Of a stretch of DNA of 64,000 bases, positions 18,101 through 26,834 are shown piece after piece (position 1 is the first letter of the stretch; each line of letters begins with the position of its first letter). This DNA is from Streptomyces eurocidicus. GTDB lineage: Bacteria > Actinomycetota > Actinomycetes > Streptomycetales > Streptomycetaceae. The stretch spans positions 620,001-684,000 of the forward strand of contig NZ_LGUI01000004.1 of the NCBI RefSeq assembly GCF_002891295.1, read 5' to 3'. Made by a program: the position numbers and the translations under genes. The notes under the pieces are model-generated. The model ran no database searches. It worked only from the letters and a program-made list of their open reading frames with translations, and was not told the origin of the DNA.

Positions 18101-20800
18101 GGCTCCGGGTTCGCCGAACTCCTCCACCGAGCGGACAGAGTAGACGAGTTTCGGGCTCCGGGTGCCTTCCGCGGCGTGTAGGAACGCCTCCGCCTCTGTC
18201 GAGGTGAACTGACTCTGCGCGCTGATCAGCCCATCCAGCGCTGCACCGGACTCGGGGGCTTCCGGGTCGGACACGCACAGCCGAATGTCGTAGGTGAGGT
18301 CCCTGGTGGGGGTGCGGCGCTGCAGTTCAAGGAGGGCGTCGGCGACGATCTCGGCGCGGCCGGCGTTGACGATGTTCATGACCAGGGTACGGACGTACGG
18401 GTGGAGACTTACGTACCGCTCGATCCGATCGGCGAGCGCCGTACCGGACAACGCACCGGCTCCGCCTGCGGCGCGAGGGCCGACCGCCGGGAGATGCAGC
18501 GCGGTGGTGAGTCGGCCGAGCAGGCCACGGGGGTCGGCTGTCTCACTAGGTAGGTAGGCGGCCCAGTACGGGGTGAGGTTGTCAGCGGCCGTCATGAGCC
18601 GTCCGTCCTGGCGGGGGACGGCGAACGGGAAGCCCAAGGGCGAGAGGGCTTGGAAGAAGGAGTCGCGGGTGGCGATGACCCGTCGCTTTTCCTCGCCGAC
18701 GAGGCGCGCGGCCCAGTCCCGGCCCAGGGCCGACCAGGTCGCCAGCCAGAGTGCGCGGAGGGGGTGCGTCGGGGAGACGAGCAGAACGGTGTCGCGCCCG
18801 CCGAGACCGTCGGTGAGGGTGACGGCCGCACAATCGGCCTGCTGGATGCGGGCCAGCGCCACCAGCGCGGCGCCCCGGGCGCCGTCACCAGCCCTCTCGG
18901 CCTGGAGCGACTGGGCTTCCACCAGTTCCGCGTACGCCTCCGTGTAAGCGACCAGTTCGTCCCGGACCACCTCGAAGTCGACAGCCTCGCTGACCAGGAG
19001 CTGATCGGTATCGGCCGGGTCTCCCGCCTGGCCGCACAGGGCGGCGAAATAGGCGTGCCGCGTCGCGAGATAGCGGTCGTAGGCCTCGGCAGCCCGCCCG
19101 TTCAGGGCGAGGGACAGGTCCTCCTCGTTCCCCTCCGGGGTCTCGCTGGTGCCGTTGGGGCACAGTACGAGTCGGCGCAGAGAAGTGTCCTGGGGGCGAG
19201 CCAGTAGGTCCTGCTGGAGTTGCACGAGCAGCGGGGAGAGCCGGATCTCCGCGCTTCCCGCCGTGTGGATGCGGGCGTTAAGGACGCGCAGGGGGCTGCG
19301 CGCCGACGTGGACTTCCAACGGACGTCCGTCAGCGTGACACGGGTCGGATCGTCCCCGGCGGTCAGCGCCTCGAACTGCAGTGAGCGCAGCGCTTGAGTG
19401 ATGCCGTCGTAGCGCCCGACGCTGCGCTCCAGCGGCTCCTCGGCCTCTCCCTCGGGCACGACGTAGAAACGTTCACTCTCGCCGCCGGGCAGGCCATGTA
19501 CACCAGGGGCGATGTCGAGAGCGTCACCGGAGGCATCGAGCGGGGTGATTTTGAGGTAGTGCCACCCTTCCTCCCAGTCGATCTTGTTCAGGCGACGCAG
19601 CGGTGCCTTGTAATCGGGCTTGGCCCGGGTCCCCTTGGTAACGTGGGCGATCCGGCCGATCGGCCCGCCGCTTTCCGAGACGATCTCCACGCGGAAGCGT
19701 TCAAGTCCCTCCACCTTGAGCGGGGATGGTTCAACGGTGAACCGGGGTGTCAGTTCGCGGATGCCCTTGTCCCCGGCGAGCAGGTAGGGCTGCCCCACGA
19801 TGGCTTCGAGTGCCGGGTGGGCCTTTAGCTCCTCGGCGTTGTCGCCGGCGGCGGGCAGACCGAGTTCGCGTACCTCGATGGAGACGGTGGCGCGGCGCCG
19901 TTCGTCGATGCGCCAGTTCCCGAAGGAGAGTGTCCAGTTCTCTCGGTCAACGACGATACGGCGGGTCCATGTCGCCGGGTCCTCCAGGCCGCAGCGGGTG
20001 GCGAATCCCGCGAGCCTGCCGGCGAAGTCCGCGTCGGTCAGCCCTAGATCGAGGACGCGCTGGCGCTCCGAGCGGCTGGAGGCGGTGAGTTTGCCGACCA
20101 GCTTGCGGTTCCGCTCGGCCCGATCCTTGACGAGCGACGGATCGGCGTACAGCTCGAAGTCGGGTACCAGGCCGAAGTGGTAGATAGCGGCCCCCGCGAC
20201 CTGGTCGCGGTAGTCGTTGGTCCGGAGCGTCAGCAAGTACAGGGCGATGGCACGGTCGCCCGTCCGGTGTCCGGGCCGGTCACGGAGTACGGCGAGCAGC
20301 TCGTCGACGCCGGGCCGCAGCCGGTCCGGTACTTGGTCCAGAAGGTGGTCGGCCAGCTGCGCGTAGGCGTCGCCGAGGGGCACTTCCTCGAAGGTCGCGA
20401 TACCGAAGGAATCCTCGGCGCTGACCCGGGTGCCCGGGGGGACGAAGACGAGGAGTGGTCCGGGCAGGCTGTTCCCGTTCCCGTCGTCGCCTTCGGTGCG
20501 GTTGCGGAGCTCGACCAGTTTGGTGCTGGTGACGACGGTGTCACGGTACGGCTGTTCGGGAGCGAGGTCGTCGGCGGTGCCCAGGACACAGACGGTGGCG
20601 GTGGGCCCGAGCGCTCCTCGGAGCCGACGGACCAGCGCGGCCGCCAGTTCGGGCTCCACCTCGGTGACCCGCATGCAGTGTCCGGCGCCCCGCTCGCCGA
20701 CCAGCTTGGCCAGGCGCGGTACAAGGACGCCTTCGAGGGCTTCGCGGAGGTCCTTCGCGGTGGGCTCCGCAAGGCCGGCGCTGGTGCTGGCGCTGCTCAT
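15119..20800 (-). CDS. mad8: HerA/FtsK-like ATPase of MADS-type defence island (MAD8-like)
   Basis: This very long protein (1893 aa) is the last gene of the island operon; its ATG shares one base with the stop of the preceding gene. The C-terminal third is a HerA-like ATPase: Walker A GVQGGGKS near residue 1530, Walker B KLVVFDEAHKY near 1765 and VLVASQDPPSVP near 1810. Around residue 1185, a D followed by RLVEVKC resembles a PD-(D/E)xK nuclease core. The first 1100 residues are not recognisable to me. A Pro/Ser/Thr-rich linker (about 1370-1500) separates the middle from the ATPase. HerA-type ATPases translocate DNA and often work with nucleases. The gene order matches what I recall for MADS, whose ATP-binding protein is MAD8; the symbol rests on that synteny. 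Confidence 0.75.
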   Translation of the reverse strand: MSSASTSAGLAEPTAKDLREALEGVLVPRLAKLVGERGAGHCMRVTEVEPELAAALVRRLRGALGPTATVCVLGTADDLAPEQPYRDTVVTSTKLVELRNRTEGDDGNGNSLPGPLLVFVPPGTRVSAEDSFGIATFEEVPLGDAYAQLADHLLDQVPDRLRPGVDELLAVLRDRPGHRTGDRAIALYLLTLRTNDYRDQVAGAAIYHFGLVPDFELYADPSLVKDRAERNRKLVGKLTASSRSERQRVLDLGLTDADFAGRLAGFATRCGLEDPATWTRRIVVDRENWTLSFGNWRIDERRRATVSIEVRELGLPAAGDNAEELKAHPALEAIVGQPYLLAGDKGIRELTPRFTVEPSPLKVEGLERFRVEIVSESGGPIGRIAHVTKGTRAKPDYKAPLRRLNKIDWEEGWHYLKITPLDASGDALDIAPGVHGLPGGESERFYVVPEGEAEEPLERSVGRYDGITQALRSLQFEALTAGDDPTRVTLTDVRWKSTSARSPLRVLNARIHTAGSAEIRLSPLLVQLQQDLLARPQDTSLRRLVLCPNGTSETPEGNEEDLSLALNGRAAEAYDRYLATRHAYFAALCGQAGDPADTDQLLVSEAVDFEVVRDELVAYTEAYAELVEAQSLQAERAGDGARGAALVALARIQQADCAAVTLTDGLGGRDTVLLVSPTHPLRALWLATWSALGRDWAARLVGEEKRRVIATRDSFFQALSPLGFPFAVPRQDGRLMTAADNLTPYWAAYLPSETADPRGLLGRLTTALHLPAVGPRAAGGAGALSGTALADRIERYVSLHPYVRTLVMNIVNAGRAEIVADALLELQRRTPTRDLTYDIRLCVSDPEAPESGAALDGLISAQSQFTSTEAEAFLHAAEGTRSPKLVYSVRSVEEFGEPGAEFDAHLTVLIDAFGGEQHGSVTRHDIAHAPVHGLVQPTSSTYEDNEQQIVWRTMPRHGVALPAEDAEDLAILLGRLPGLLAGAAANVATAGQAPRHVPCTVLSLDNTDRALLYQAHQVGDWVVTIDRTLGLEYFDHAGQRDRPEYVIDYAPSLDSGLGHQIMVSSNSVDELRTLLGPTAQQHGLDVEQRHLNTFFEQLRLLSGNLAFKLASTAPTQRTEVLGLALARLYLDYQGALHNQIVVPLDAHPELYAEVRRQARELGYALTFQRSDLALFHLDAWTRAITCRLVEVKCYTTLDDIGAYQRLKAKVAQQLRRSQTVLTESFDPAHTSPDRLDRPVKNLALGSLLRFYLERAARHGTMGHAPRKAAHALLDSLDDGYALHFTRSGLIFDLAREGTDRELDDEVEFHRIGSDLITELINAIPTVRPGVPAPTDLAVEEEDGAATAPTLALSQLAVPRLPNAEFRAPGDERDAKDAQEEDRGQGGAGKAVTILDTDEAANGNETTPLTAPERAGRETGPAQSVATLAVPGADTAGAVPVSPSSEGTSSAAPPPGGTGNPLRAGTVPESQGFHESPTIDAQPTPVTPGSASPGGLPEIFLGVTRPSPQHGVLGEVVGRKVAVDLDETHTISLFGVQGGGKSYTLGNIIEMASLPTPSVNELPRPLATVVFHYSRTMDYAPEFTSMARPNDDQVQLQVLKERYGAEPQALSDVLLLAPADQVADRRREFPGIDVQPLAFSSAELQASHWRFLMGAVGNQSTYIRQLTRIMKSNRNNLNLGVIRQGVADSGMPDHVKQLAQERLNLAEGYIDDNARLASLIRPGRLIIVDLRDEYIEKDEALGLFVVLMQLFAEARSGDEHFNKLVVFDEAHKYIDSPDLVAGLVETVREMRHKGISVLVASQDPPSVPISLIELSDHVILHKFTSPAWLKHLQKANTAFASLRAEQMAQLQPGEAYVWASKSTDPAFTHGAVRMRCRPRVTRHGGGTKTATGGQ

Positions 20801-22446
20801 CAGGCCGTCGCCCCCGTCGTCGCGGCCCCGATGGTGTACCGGGGCGTGATGGTCTGCGTCAGATAGGCGTCAGACATGTCCTGGTAGTAGCCGATCTCGC
20901 GCAGTCGATTGAGGAAGGCCGCTGCGTTGGCCCGTAGGGCTGCCTGGTCGTCCAGGTGGGCGCCAGAGAAGCCGTCGCCGTCCGGCAGCTGATCGATGTG
21001 GAGTCCGTACCGTTCGCGCAGCAGAGTGAGGAACTCGTCCACGCGCATGGGGGCGGTACGCAGATTGCCGCTGGCGTCGTCGCCCTCCCTCAGGAGCGAC
21101 ACCTGAAGGAGCACTTCGAGCAGGCGCGCGTCCAGGACGAATCGCCGGACGGCACTGTCGCGTCTGCCGCGCGGCTGGGCGAGCAGGGCACCGGGCCGAT
21201 GTTTGAGCAGCATCGAGTCGAGGCAGTCGATGAAGTAGCTGCGGTAGTAGCTGCCCTTGTAGTGCATCAGCATCTCGATGTACTCGTCGAAGGCATTGAG
21301 CCCGAGCTGTGTGATCTGCTTCAGCTCCGGGGGAAGGTCCTTCTCCTCGTCCCGTACGCGGGTGGCACGCTGAAGGAAAAACGCCTCGCGTTCCTTGGGA
21401 TGGGTGGAGAGCCGCCGCAGGACCTCGACCGGGGTGAAGTAGCTCCGGCCAACGGGCGAGGTCAGCTTCTGGCTCTTGACGAGGTCCTCGGAGAACTCGT
21501 CAAGCTTCTTGATCTGATAGGTCGCCTGGACGAACCGCGTGATCCGCCCGTACCAAATGGCGGCGCTACGCTCGGCGAGCGCAGCCGCCGGGGTGCCGGG
21601 CACACCCTCGACGTCGACGAAGAGCCGGACGCGGTGCGGGCAGCGGTCCCCCGTCCGCATGTCCTGATGCCCGGTCCGGCAGGTGGCGGGCGCCGATCCG
21701 GCATCGATCACGGCGGGCAGCAGCTTCATCATCCGCAGGTGGTAGAGGGCCAGGTGAAAGGCGAAGAGGATCTTCAGGTAGTCCACGAGGACGGTCCGGG
21801 GCATGTGGTCCTGATGGTAAAGCAGCCGCAGGACGTCCCGGCACAGCTGGCGGGCCGGTTCGGCGCACAGGGCGGGGTAGGGGGTGCGGGGGCGAGTGGT
21901 GTCGGGCCGGTCCCGCATCTGTCCGCCCGCCTGTTCCACCAGGTGGAGCAGCGCCTGGGTCTCCACGTCGGTGTCCGTCCCCGGGGTGATCTCCGAGGTG
22001 GCGCGGTCGACATCGGAGAAGAAGAACTCGCGGAGCTGGTCCAGGACCCCCTCGTCGGTGGCGAGCATCTCGTACAACTGCTCGTCAGCCCCGTACGGGC
22101 GGGACTTGCGCTTGTTGCGGAACCGGTAGGTGAGACCGTGTAGCGGTCTGGGGCCGGCCACCGCCTCGGTGGCCCTGCCCCGGTTGACCATGTCGAGGAG
22201 ATGGGTGGAGGCCCACCGGGTGGTGGTCTCCCGGTCGAAGCCGTCGAAGACCTCCGGATGGTCCAGGAACAGCTTGACGAAGACGTCGACCTTGAGCTCG
22301 TTGGAGCGGTTGATCTTGCTGGGCATGCCCTGGTGCCACAGGCGCGCGAGCAGCCCGGTCAGGACACGGTCCATGTCCAGTGTCTTGTAGTCGAGCCGGC
22401 TGATGCCGGGGTGGTGGAACGTCCCCAGGGAACCGCTCAGCGCCAT
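20800..22446 (-). CDS. mad7: Uncharacterised MADS-type defence protein (MAD7-like)
   Basis: This 548-residue protein starts at the ATG at 22446, ten bases inside the end of the kinase gene, and its stop shares one base with the next start. It appears mostly alpha-helical with charged surfaces; segments such as YLKILFAFHLALYHLRMM (about 225-245) and LNAFDEYIEMLMHYKGSYYRSYF (split over about 395-420) stand out. CRTGHQDMRTGDRC near 258 has two cysteines and a histidine. No enzyme motif is visible. The assignment as MAD7 rests on position between the kinase and the ATP-binding protein of a methylase-associated system, as I remember it, not on a domain match. Confidence 0.65.
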   Translation of the reverse strand: MALSGSLGTFHHPGISRLDYKTLDMDRVLTGLLARLWHQGMPSKINRSNELKVDVFVKLFLDHPEVFDGFDRETTTRWASTHLLDMVNRGRATEAVAGPRPLHGLTYRFRNKRKSRPYGADEQLYEMLATDEGVLDQLREFFFSDVDRATSEITPGTDTDVETQALLHLVEQAGGQMRDRPDTTRPRTPYPALCAEPARQLCRDVLRLLYHQDHMPRTVLVDYLKILFAFHLALYHLRMMKLLPAVIDAGSAPATCRTGHQDMRTGDRCPHRVRLFVDVEGVPGTPAAALAERSAAIWYGRITRFVQATYQIKKLDEFSEDLVKSQKLTSPVGRSYFTPVEVLRRLSTHPKEREAFFLQRATRVRDEEKDLPPELKQITQLGLNAFDEYIEMLMHYKGSYYRSYFIDCLDSMLLKHRPGALLAQPRGRRDSAVRRFVLDARLLEVLLQVSLLREGDDASGNLRTAPMRVDEFLTLLRERYGLHIDQLPDGDGFSGAHLDDQAALRANAAAFLNRLREIGYYQDMSDAYLTQTITPRYTIGAATTGATA

Positions 22447-25400
22447 GTCGTCTCCTCCGTCCTCGCGACGCCCCCTGCGATGCCGGCCACGGTGTCGGTC
22501 GCGGTGCCCGCGCCAGCCGGATCGTCGCCGTCCGCACCGCCGTTGTCGTCGCCAGACCGTGCTGTCAGTTCTTCCATGTGCAGGACGGAGTCTTCGGTGC
22601 GGTGGATCCGTCGCAGGTCGTGTCCGTGTGTGGTGAGCAGGATCTCCTGGTACGGCACGGCCGCCAGCCGGTTCTTGAACACGGCGAGGGCGAGCTGCTG
22701 CCCTTGCAGGTCGGTCACAGACGGCCGGTAGCCGCGCTCGAACCGCTGGAGAAGCTCGAACAGGTCGAGCCGGATGTCTAGTTCGGCCGTGCCGCCCTGG
22801 CTGCCAGCCGGATCCCGGTAGCTCAGCCGCAGCGAGGTGCGCCCCGACTCGATATACGGCGAGGCCGCCGCGTTACCTGGTTCGAGCCGGAACCCTTCTG
22901 CGGGGAAGCGGCGGAAGGTACGGATGGTGCCGCCGGGTACGTCGCGCACCTTCAGCGCAAGCGCATCGCCGATCCGCTCGGGGGCCACGAGTCCCTCACC
23001 ACGGTTGAGCGCCCGCAGGATCCGATCCCGCTCCTTGGTGCCCGTTTGCGTTACGCGGGACAACAGCGCCATGAAGTGCAGCACCGACGGGTACGGCAGC
23101 ATCCGCTCCGCTCGGTCCTCGTCGTGGAGTTCGAAGTAGAGCAGGCGGCGGGCCGCGTCCACGTAGTGGCGGTGGGCAGCGGCCTGGGAGACGCGTTCGG
23201 TGACCGACCGGCCGAGCTGCTCGAACGCGCCGCGCAGCAGTACGCGATCGCGGTCGCCGCGCCCGTCGACCGCGACCAACGCCCGGTCCTCTAGGAGCCC
23301 GGCGTAGTCCAGACGACGGTCGAGCTGCGGCTGCGGAACCGCCGCCACATCGGCCTCGCGCAGCAAGGTCAGCAGACGGTCCCGCTCACGCGGACTGCCG
23401 TCGGCGGTGGCCGGGGCGCCGAGATGCGCAGAGAAGTAGAAGCTGTCCAGGATCTCCTGACCGGAACTGGCCGCGTACAGCTGGTGGATCTCGGCGCAGT
23501 CGCGGCCCGAGGTGAGGGTGTAGGCGAGCGCGGAGCGCAGGTCGCGCAGGGTGATGTGGAGCCTACCGCGCAGCTGGGTCATCTCGTAAAGGCGGCGCAG
23601 ACGACGCGCAGCCTGCGGGCCAGCGGCGGGGTGCTGGAAAGTCTGGGCGTTGTGCCGGGCATAACAGGTGGCGGCCAGGTCGCAGCGCTCACAGTCCTCC
23701 CAGAACCGGTCGTGTGTCATCCGGTCGAGCATGCGCTCCAGGAGCGATGCGCCGTCCTGCGGTTCGCCGTCGGCGTCGAGGGAACGAGCCGCGACATCAC
23801 GTGCGTTGAGGTTGACGACAGCGACGGCCTGCCCGGTGTCCCGGCCCGCCAGGCCGAGGTTGGCCACCTTGGCGAGGTGCGGGAAGCGGTCGTGGTGGTG
23901 GCTGAGGAAGTCGACCAGACGCCCCTCGTTGATGGCAATCAACCGGGTTTCCCCCGCGACCTGCCACGCCGATGCGTCGGTCCCGGCGAAGGGTGCGAAG
24001 AACTCGTCCAGTACGTCGTCGCCGCTGACCCCACCCTCGTCTTGGCTGCCGTCGTGGTTGGTGCGGAACCGTTGCCCGGCCAGGGTGAAGTCGCTGCCAT
24101 TGGCCCGGCGGGGCCCGAACTCGGCGCCTAGCTCGCGCGCCTGGCGTTCGAATCGCTCCAGGAAGGCCGTCTTGCCGTCGCCCGCGTTACCAGTCACCAC
24201 GACCAGCGCATGCCGGCCTTCCCGCAGTGCGGGCACGAGCTCCCGGTCCAGGGCCGTCTCGACGTACACGGACATTGTGTGCGGGTCGAGGCCGCGGGTA
24301 CCGCGGTTGCTGCGGCGGCTCTGGCTGTACAGCGTCTGCAGGTGGGCCACGAACGGGTTGGTATTCGGCTCAGGCTCCTGACCTGTGCCGGGTTCCGATG
24401 GTGGCGCCGGGGGCTGCTCGGCTCGCTCGGATGTGGACGACGGGGCCACGGCCGGTGGTGGCAGTGCGGGGGCGACGCGGGCGGATTCCAGCGCCTCCAG
24501 CGCGCGCAGCAGTTCCTCGGCCGTGGAGAACCGCTCCGCCCGGTACGGAGAGATCGCGCGCAGCATGATCTCGGCGAAGCCGGGCGCCAGATCACCGAAA
24601 CCGCTGTACGCGGTGCGCGGGTCCACCGGCGGCACACCGGGCGAGGGCCGCCCGACACCCTCCCACGGGTACTGCCCGCCAGTCAGCGCCTCGTACAGGG
24701 TGACGCCGAGGCCGAACAGGTCCCGGTCGGTGTAGCCAGAGGCGTCGGCGGGCACCTGGTCCAGGTCCGGCGGGGTGTAGCGGGGGCTGGTGTAACTGTG
24801 GCCCTCGGAGGAGTCGGAGGTCTTGGAGATCCCGAAGTCGATCAGCTTGACGCCGTCGTCGGTCCACAGCAGGTTGCTCGGCTTGATGTCGCAGTGCCAC
24901 ACCCCGCGCTCGTGGATGTGACGCAGCCCGCGCGCGGTGTCGATCGCGAGCCGCAGCACGTCCGCCGCGCCCATCCGGCCGCCGCGGATCACCTCGGCGA
25001 CGTCCTTGCCGTCGACGAACTCGAAGACCAAGTACGGGTACTCGTCCGGTGGCATCAGCCGGTCCGCGTCCACCATCGACACTACATTGGGGTGCGGGGC
25101 GTTCTGCAGCCGGTCAAGGACGCCCGCCTCACGGCGCAGCCGCTCCAGGACGGAGTCCCGGTCCCGCAGAACCAGCTTCACCGCCCGGTCGACACTCCTT
25201 ATCGTGTCGTACACCCGGTAGGCCACACCAAACGAGCCGGGACGGCCGAGACGGTGGCGCACCAGGTACTTCGTACCGAGCTGGTGGTCAGCCGGCAGGT
25301 CACGGAAGAACTCCGGGCCTCGCGGACCGTCCTGCACGGGCTGCCCGGCGGAGGGCGCAGGAGGAGCCGGGGGAACTGCGGCCGAGGAGCCGATACGCCG

Positions 25401-26834
25401 GGCCGGAGCCCGCCGCGCTCCCATCACCAGATCCAGGCGGCGCAGCGCCTCTACGCCGGTCGGCCGGGCGTCCGAAGCCATCGCGCACAACTTCTGCAGC
25501 CAGTGGGCCAGTTCGACGCGTACCTCGGCGGCTTCGAGGACCTGCGCAGGGAGCCGTCCTGCCTCGTCGGCCTGCTCGGTAGCGGAGGTGAACGGCAGCT
25601 CGCCGGTGAGGAGCTGGAACCCGAGGACACCGACCGCGTAGATGTCCGTCTTCATGCCCATCGCCGCCGGGTCGGTATGGCACTCGGGCGCCAGATACGC
25701 GCGGTCGGCGACCTGGTACGCCTCCCGCATGACCGTGTGGGCACGGCGCTGCGCGGTCTTCGCATATTCGAAACCGGTCAGCATCGCCCGGCCATCCTGC
25801 GCGATCAGCACGGTGGACGGGTTCAGCTCGCGGTGCGCGATCAGGCGGCTGTGCGCGTGAGCTAGGCCCATCAGCATGTGACGGATCGTCCGCAGCTTCG
25901 CGTCGGCGGTCAGCGGGTCTGCAGCCCCGTTCAGGTGCAGGGCGAGGGCGTGCCCCGGAACGTCGTCGTAGACGGTGACGAAGGAGTCCTTGTCCTCGTC
26001 GGCGAAGAAGTCCCGCACCCCGACGATGTTCGGGTGCGAGGGCAGCTTGCCGAGTGCCTCGTACGCGATGCCGATCCGCTTCTGCTGTTGGAGCCGCTCG
26101 GCCTCCGGCGCGTACGGATCGGCCCTGCGGACGGAGAGCCGGACCGTGCCCGACCCCTGCACCGCGAGGGCGTTTTTCGCCCGGTACTCGCGGTGGACGT
26201 CGTCACCCTCCTCCGGTCCCGTCTCGCTCAGTCGCTCGATCACTTCCCAGCTGCCAAACCGCAGGGGGCCCGACGGCGGCCGGGACGAACCCTGCACCGC
26301 GCGCACGATCAGCTCGTGGTGCGCGGAGACGTCCGTGTCGAAGCGGTTGGTCGAGGTGGGTACGCGTCTCACGTCCGCGAGCCGGCCGATCAGGTCCGGG
26401 AGGTTGACGGTGTCACGGGCGTCGTGCTGGCGGGGCGTCCGGTCGACGAGCAGGGCGTCGGGTGCGGGCAGGACGACGAGTGCGTCCGTGTAGAGCCGGG
26501 ACAGCGTACGGTGGGCCGTCTCCAGGAGCGTCTTCAGCTGCTTGGCGTGCCCGCGCAGCTTCGGCAGCGGGGAGCGGAATGGCGCCCGGTGCGAGGGCTG
26601 CCAACGGCCGCCGTCGACCTCGATGCGGCCCCGGGCGCCCTTGACGTCGATGACGTACACGGCGTGCCCGGTGACCACGACGAGGTCGACCTCGAACAGC
26701 TCGTTCCGGTTGTACGGAATCTCGACGGAGTGCAGGACCGTCCAGTCGTCGGGGGCGTGATCACGCAGGTGCGCGATCACCCTCCTCTCGGCATCGTTGA
26801 CGGCCTCCCCAACAGCAACGATCCTGGCACCCAT
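22437..26834 (-). CDS. mad6: NERD / pseudokinase / Ser-Thr kinase / P-loop ATPase fusion (MAD6-like)
   Basis: The 1465-residue product has four parts. Residues 1-120 are a NERD nuclease-related domain (FEVDLVVV, then YVIDVKG). Residues about 190-480 have a kinase fold but with HRELNPS where HRD is expected and TGFEY where DFG is expected, so this is probably a pseudokinase. Residues about 540-800 are a second kinase with intact HCDIKPSN (about 646) and IDFGISK (about 665). The remainder is an ATPase with Walker A GNAGDGKT near 883 and a Cys cluster (CERCDLAATC) near 1048. NERD-kinases occur in BREX/Pgl (PglW) and, from memory, MADS (MAD6). Its start is fused to the specificity-subunit stop as TGATG. 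It likely transmits infection sensing by phosphorylation. Confidence 0.8.
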   Translation of the reverse strand: MGARIVAVGEAVNDAERRVIAHLRDHAPDDWTVLHSVEIPYNRNELFEVDLVVVTGHAVYVIDVKGARGRIEVDGGRWQPSHRAPFRSPLPKLRGHAKQLKTLLETAHRTLSRLYTDALVVLPAPDALLVDRTPRQHDARDTVNLPDLIGRLADVRRVPTSTNRFDTDVSAHHELIVRAVQGSSRPPSGPLRFGSWEVIERLSETGPEEGDDVHREYRAKNALAVQGSGTVRLSVRRADPYAPEAERLQQQKRIGIAYEALGKLPSHPNIVGVRDFFADEDKDSFVTVYDDVPGHALALHLNGAADPLTADAKLRTIRHMLMGLAHAHSRLIAHRELNPSTVLIAQDGRAMLTGFEYAKTAQRRAHTVMREAYQVADRAYLAPECHTDPAAMGMKTDIYAVGVLGFQLLTGELPFTSATEQADEAGRLPAQVLEAAEVRVELAHWLQKLCAMASDARPTGVEALRRLDLVMGARRAPARRIGSSAAVPPAPPAPSAGQPVQDGPRGPEFFRDLPADHQLGTKYLVRHRLGRPGSFGVAYRVYDTIRSVDRAVKLVLRDRDSVLERLRREAGVLDRLQNAPHPNVVSMVDADRLMPPDEYPYLVFEFVDGKDVAEVIRGGRMGAADVLRLAIDTARGLRHIHERGVWHCDIKPSNLLWTDDGVKLIDFGISKTSDSSEGHSYTSPRYTPPDLDQVPADASGYTDRDLFGLGVTLYEALTGGQYPWEGVGRPSPGVPPVDPRTAYSGFGDLAPGFAEIMLRAISPYRAERFSTAEELLRALEALESARVAPALPPPAVAPSSTSERAEQPPAPPSEPGTGQEPEPNTNPFVAHLQTLYSQSRRSNRGTRGLDPHTMSVYVETALDRELVPALREGRHALVVVTGNAGDGKTAFLERFERQARELGAEFGPRRANGSDFTLAGQRFRTNHDGSQDEGGVSGDDVLDEFFAPFAGTDASAWQVAGETRLIAINEGRLVDFLSHHHDRFPHLAKVANLGLAGRDTGQAVAVVNLNARDVAARSLDADGEPQDGASLLERMLDRMTHDRFWEDCERCDLAATCYARHNAQTFQHPAAGPQAARRLRRLYEMTQLRGRLHITLRDLRSALAYTLTSGRDCAEIHQLYAASSGQEILDSFYFSAHLGAPATADGSPRERDRLLTLLREADVAAVPQPQLDRRLDYAGLLEDRALVAVDGRGDRDRVLLRGAFEQLGRSVTERVSQAAAHRHYVDAARRLLYFELHDEDRAERMLPYPSVLHFMALLSRVTQTGTKERDRILRALNRGEGLVAPERIGDALALKVRDVPGGTIRTFRRFPAEGFRLEPGNAAASPYIESGRTSLRLSYRDPAGSQGGTAELDIRLDLFELLQRFERGYRPSVTDLQGQQLALAVFKNRLAAVPYQEILLTTHGHDLRRIHRTEDSVLHMEELTARSGDDNGGADGDDPAGAGTATDTVAGIAGGVARTEETTWR

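Noticed and set aside
22437..26834. BREX/Pgl system based on the PglW-like NERD-kinase.
   Set aside because: No PglZ phosphatase, PglY/BrxC ATPase or BrxL is seen; the gene order fits MADS better.
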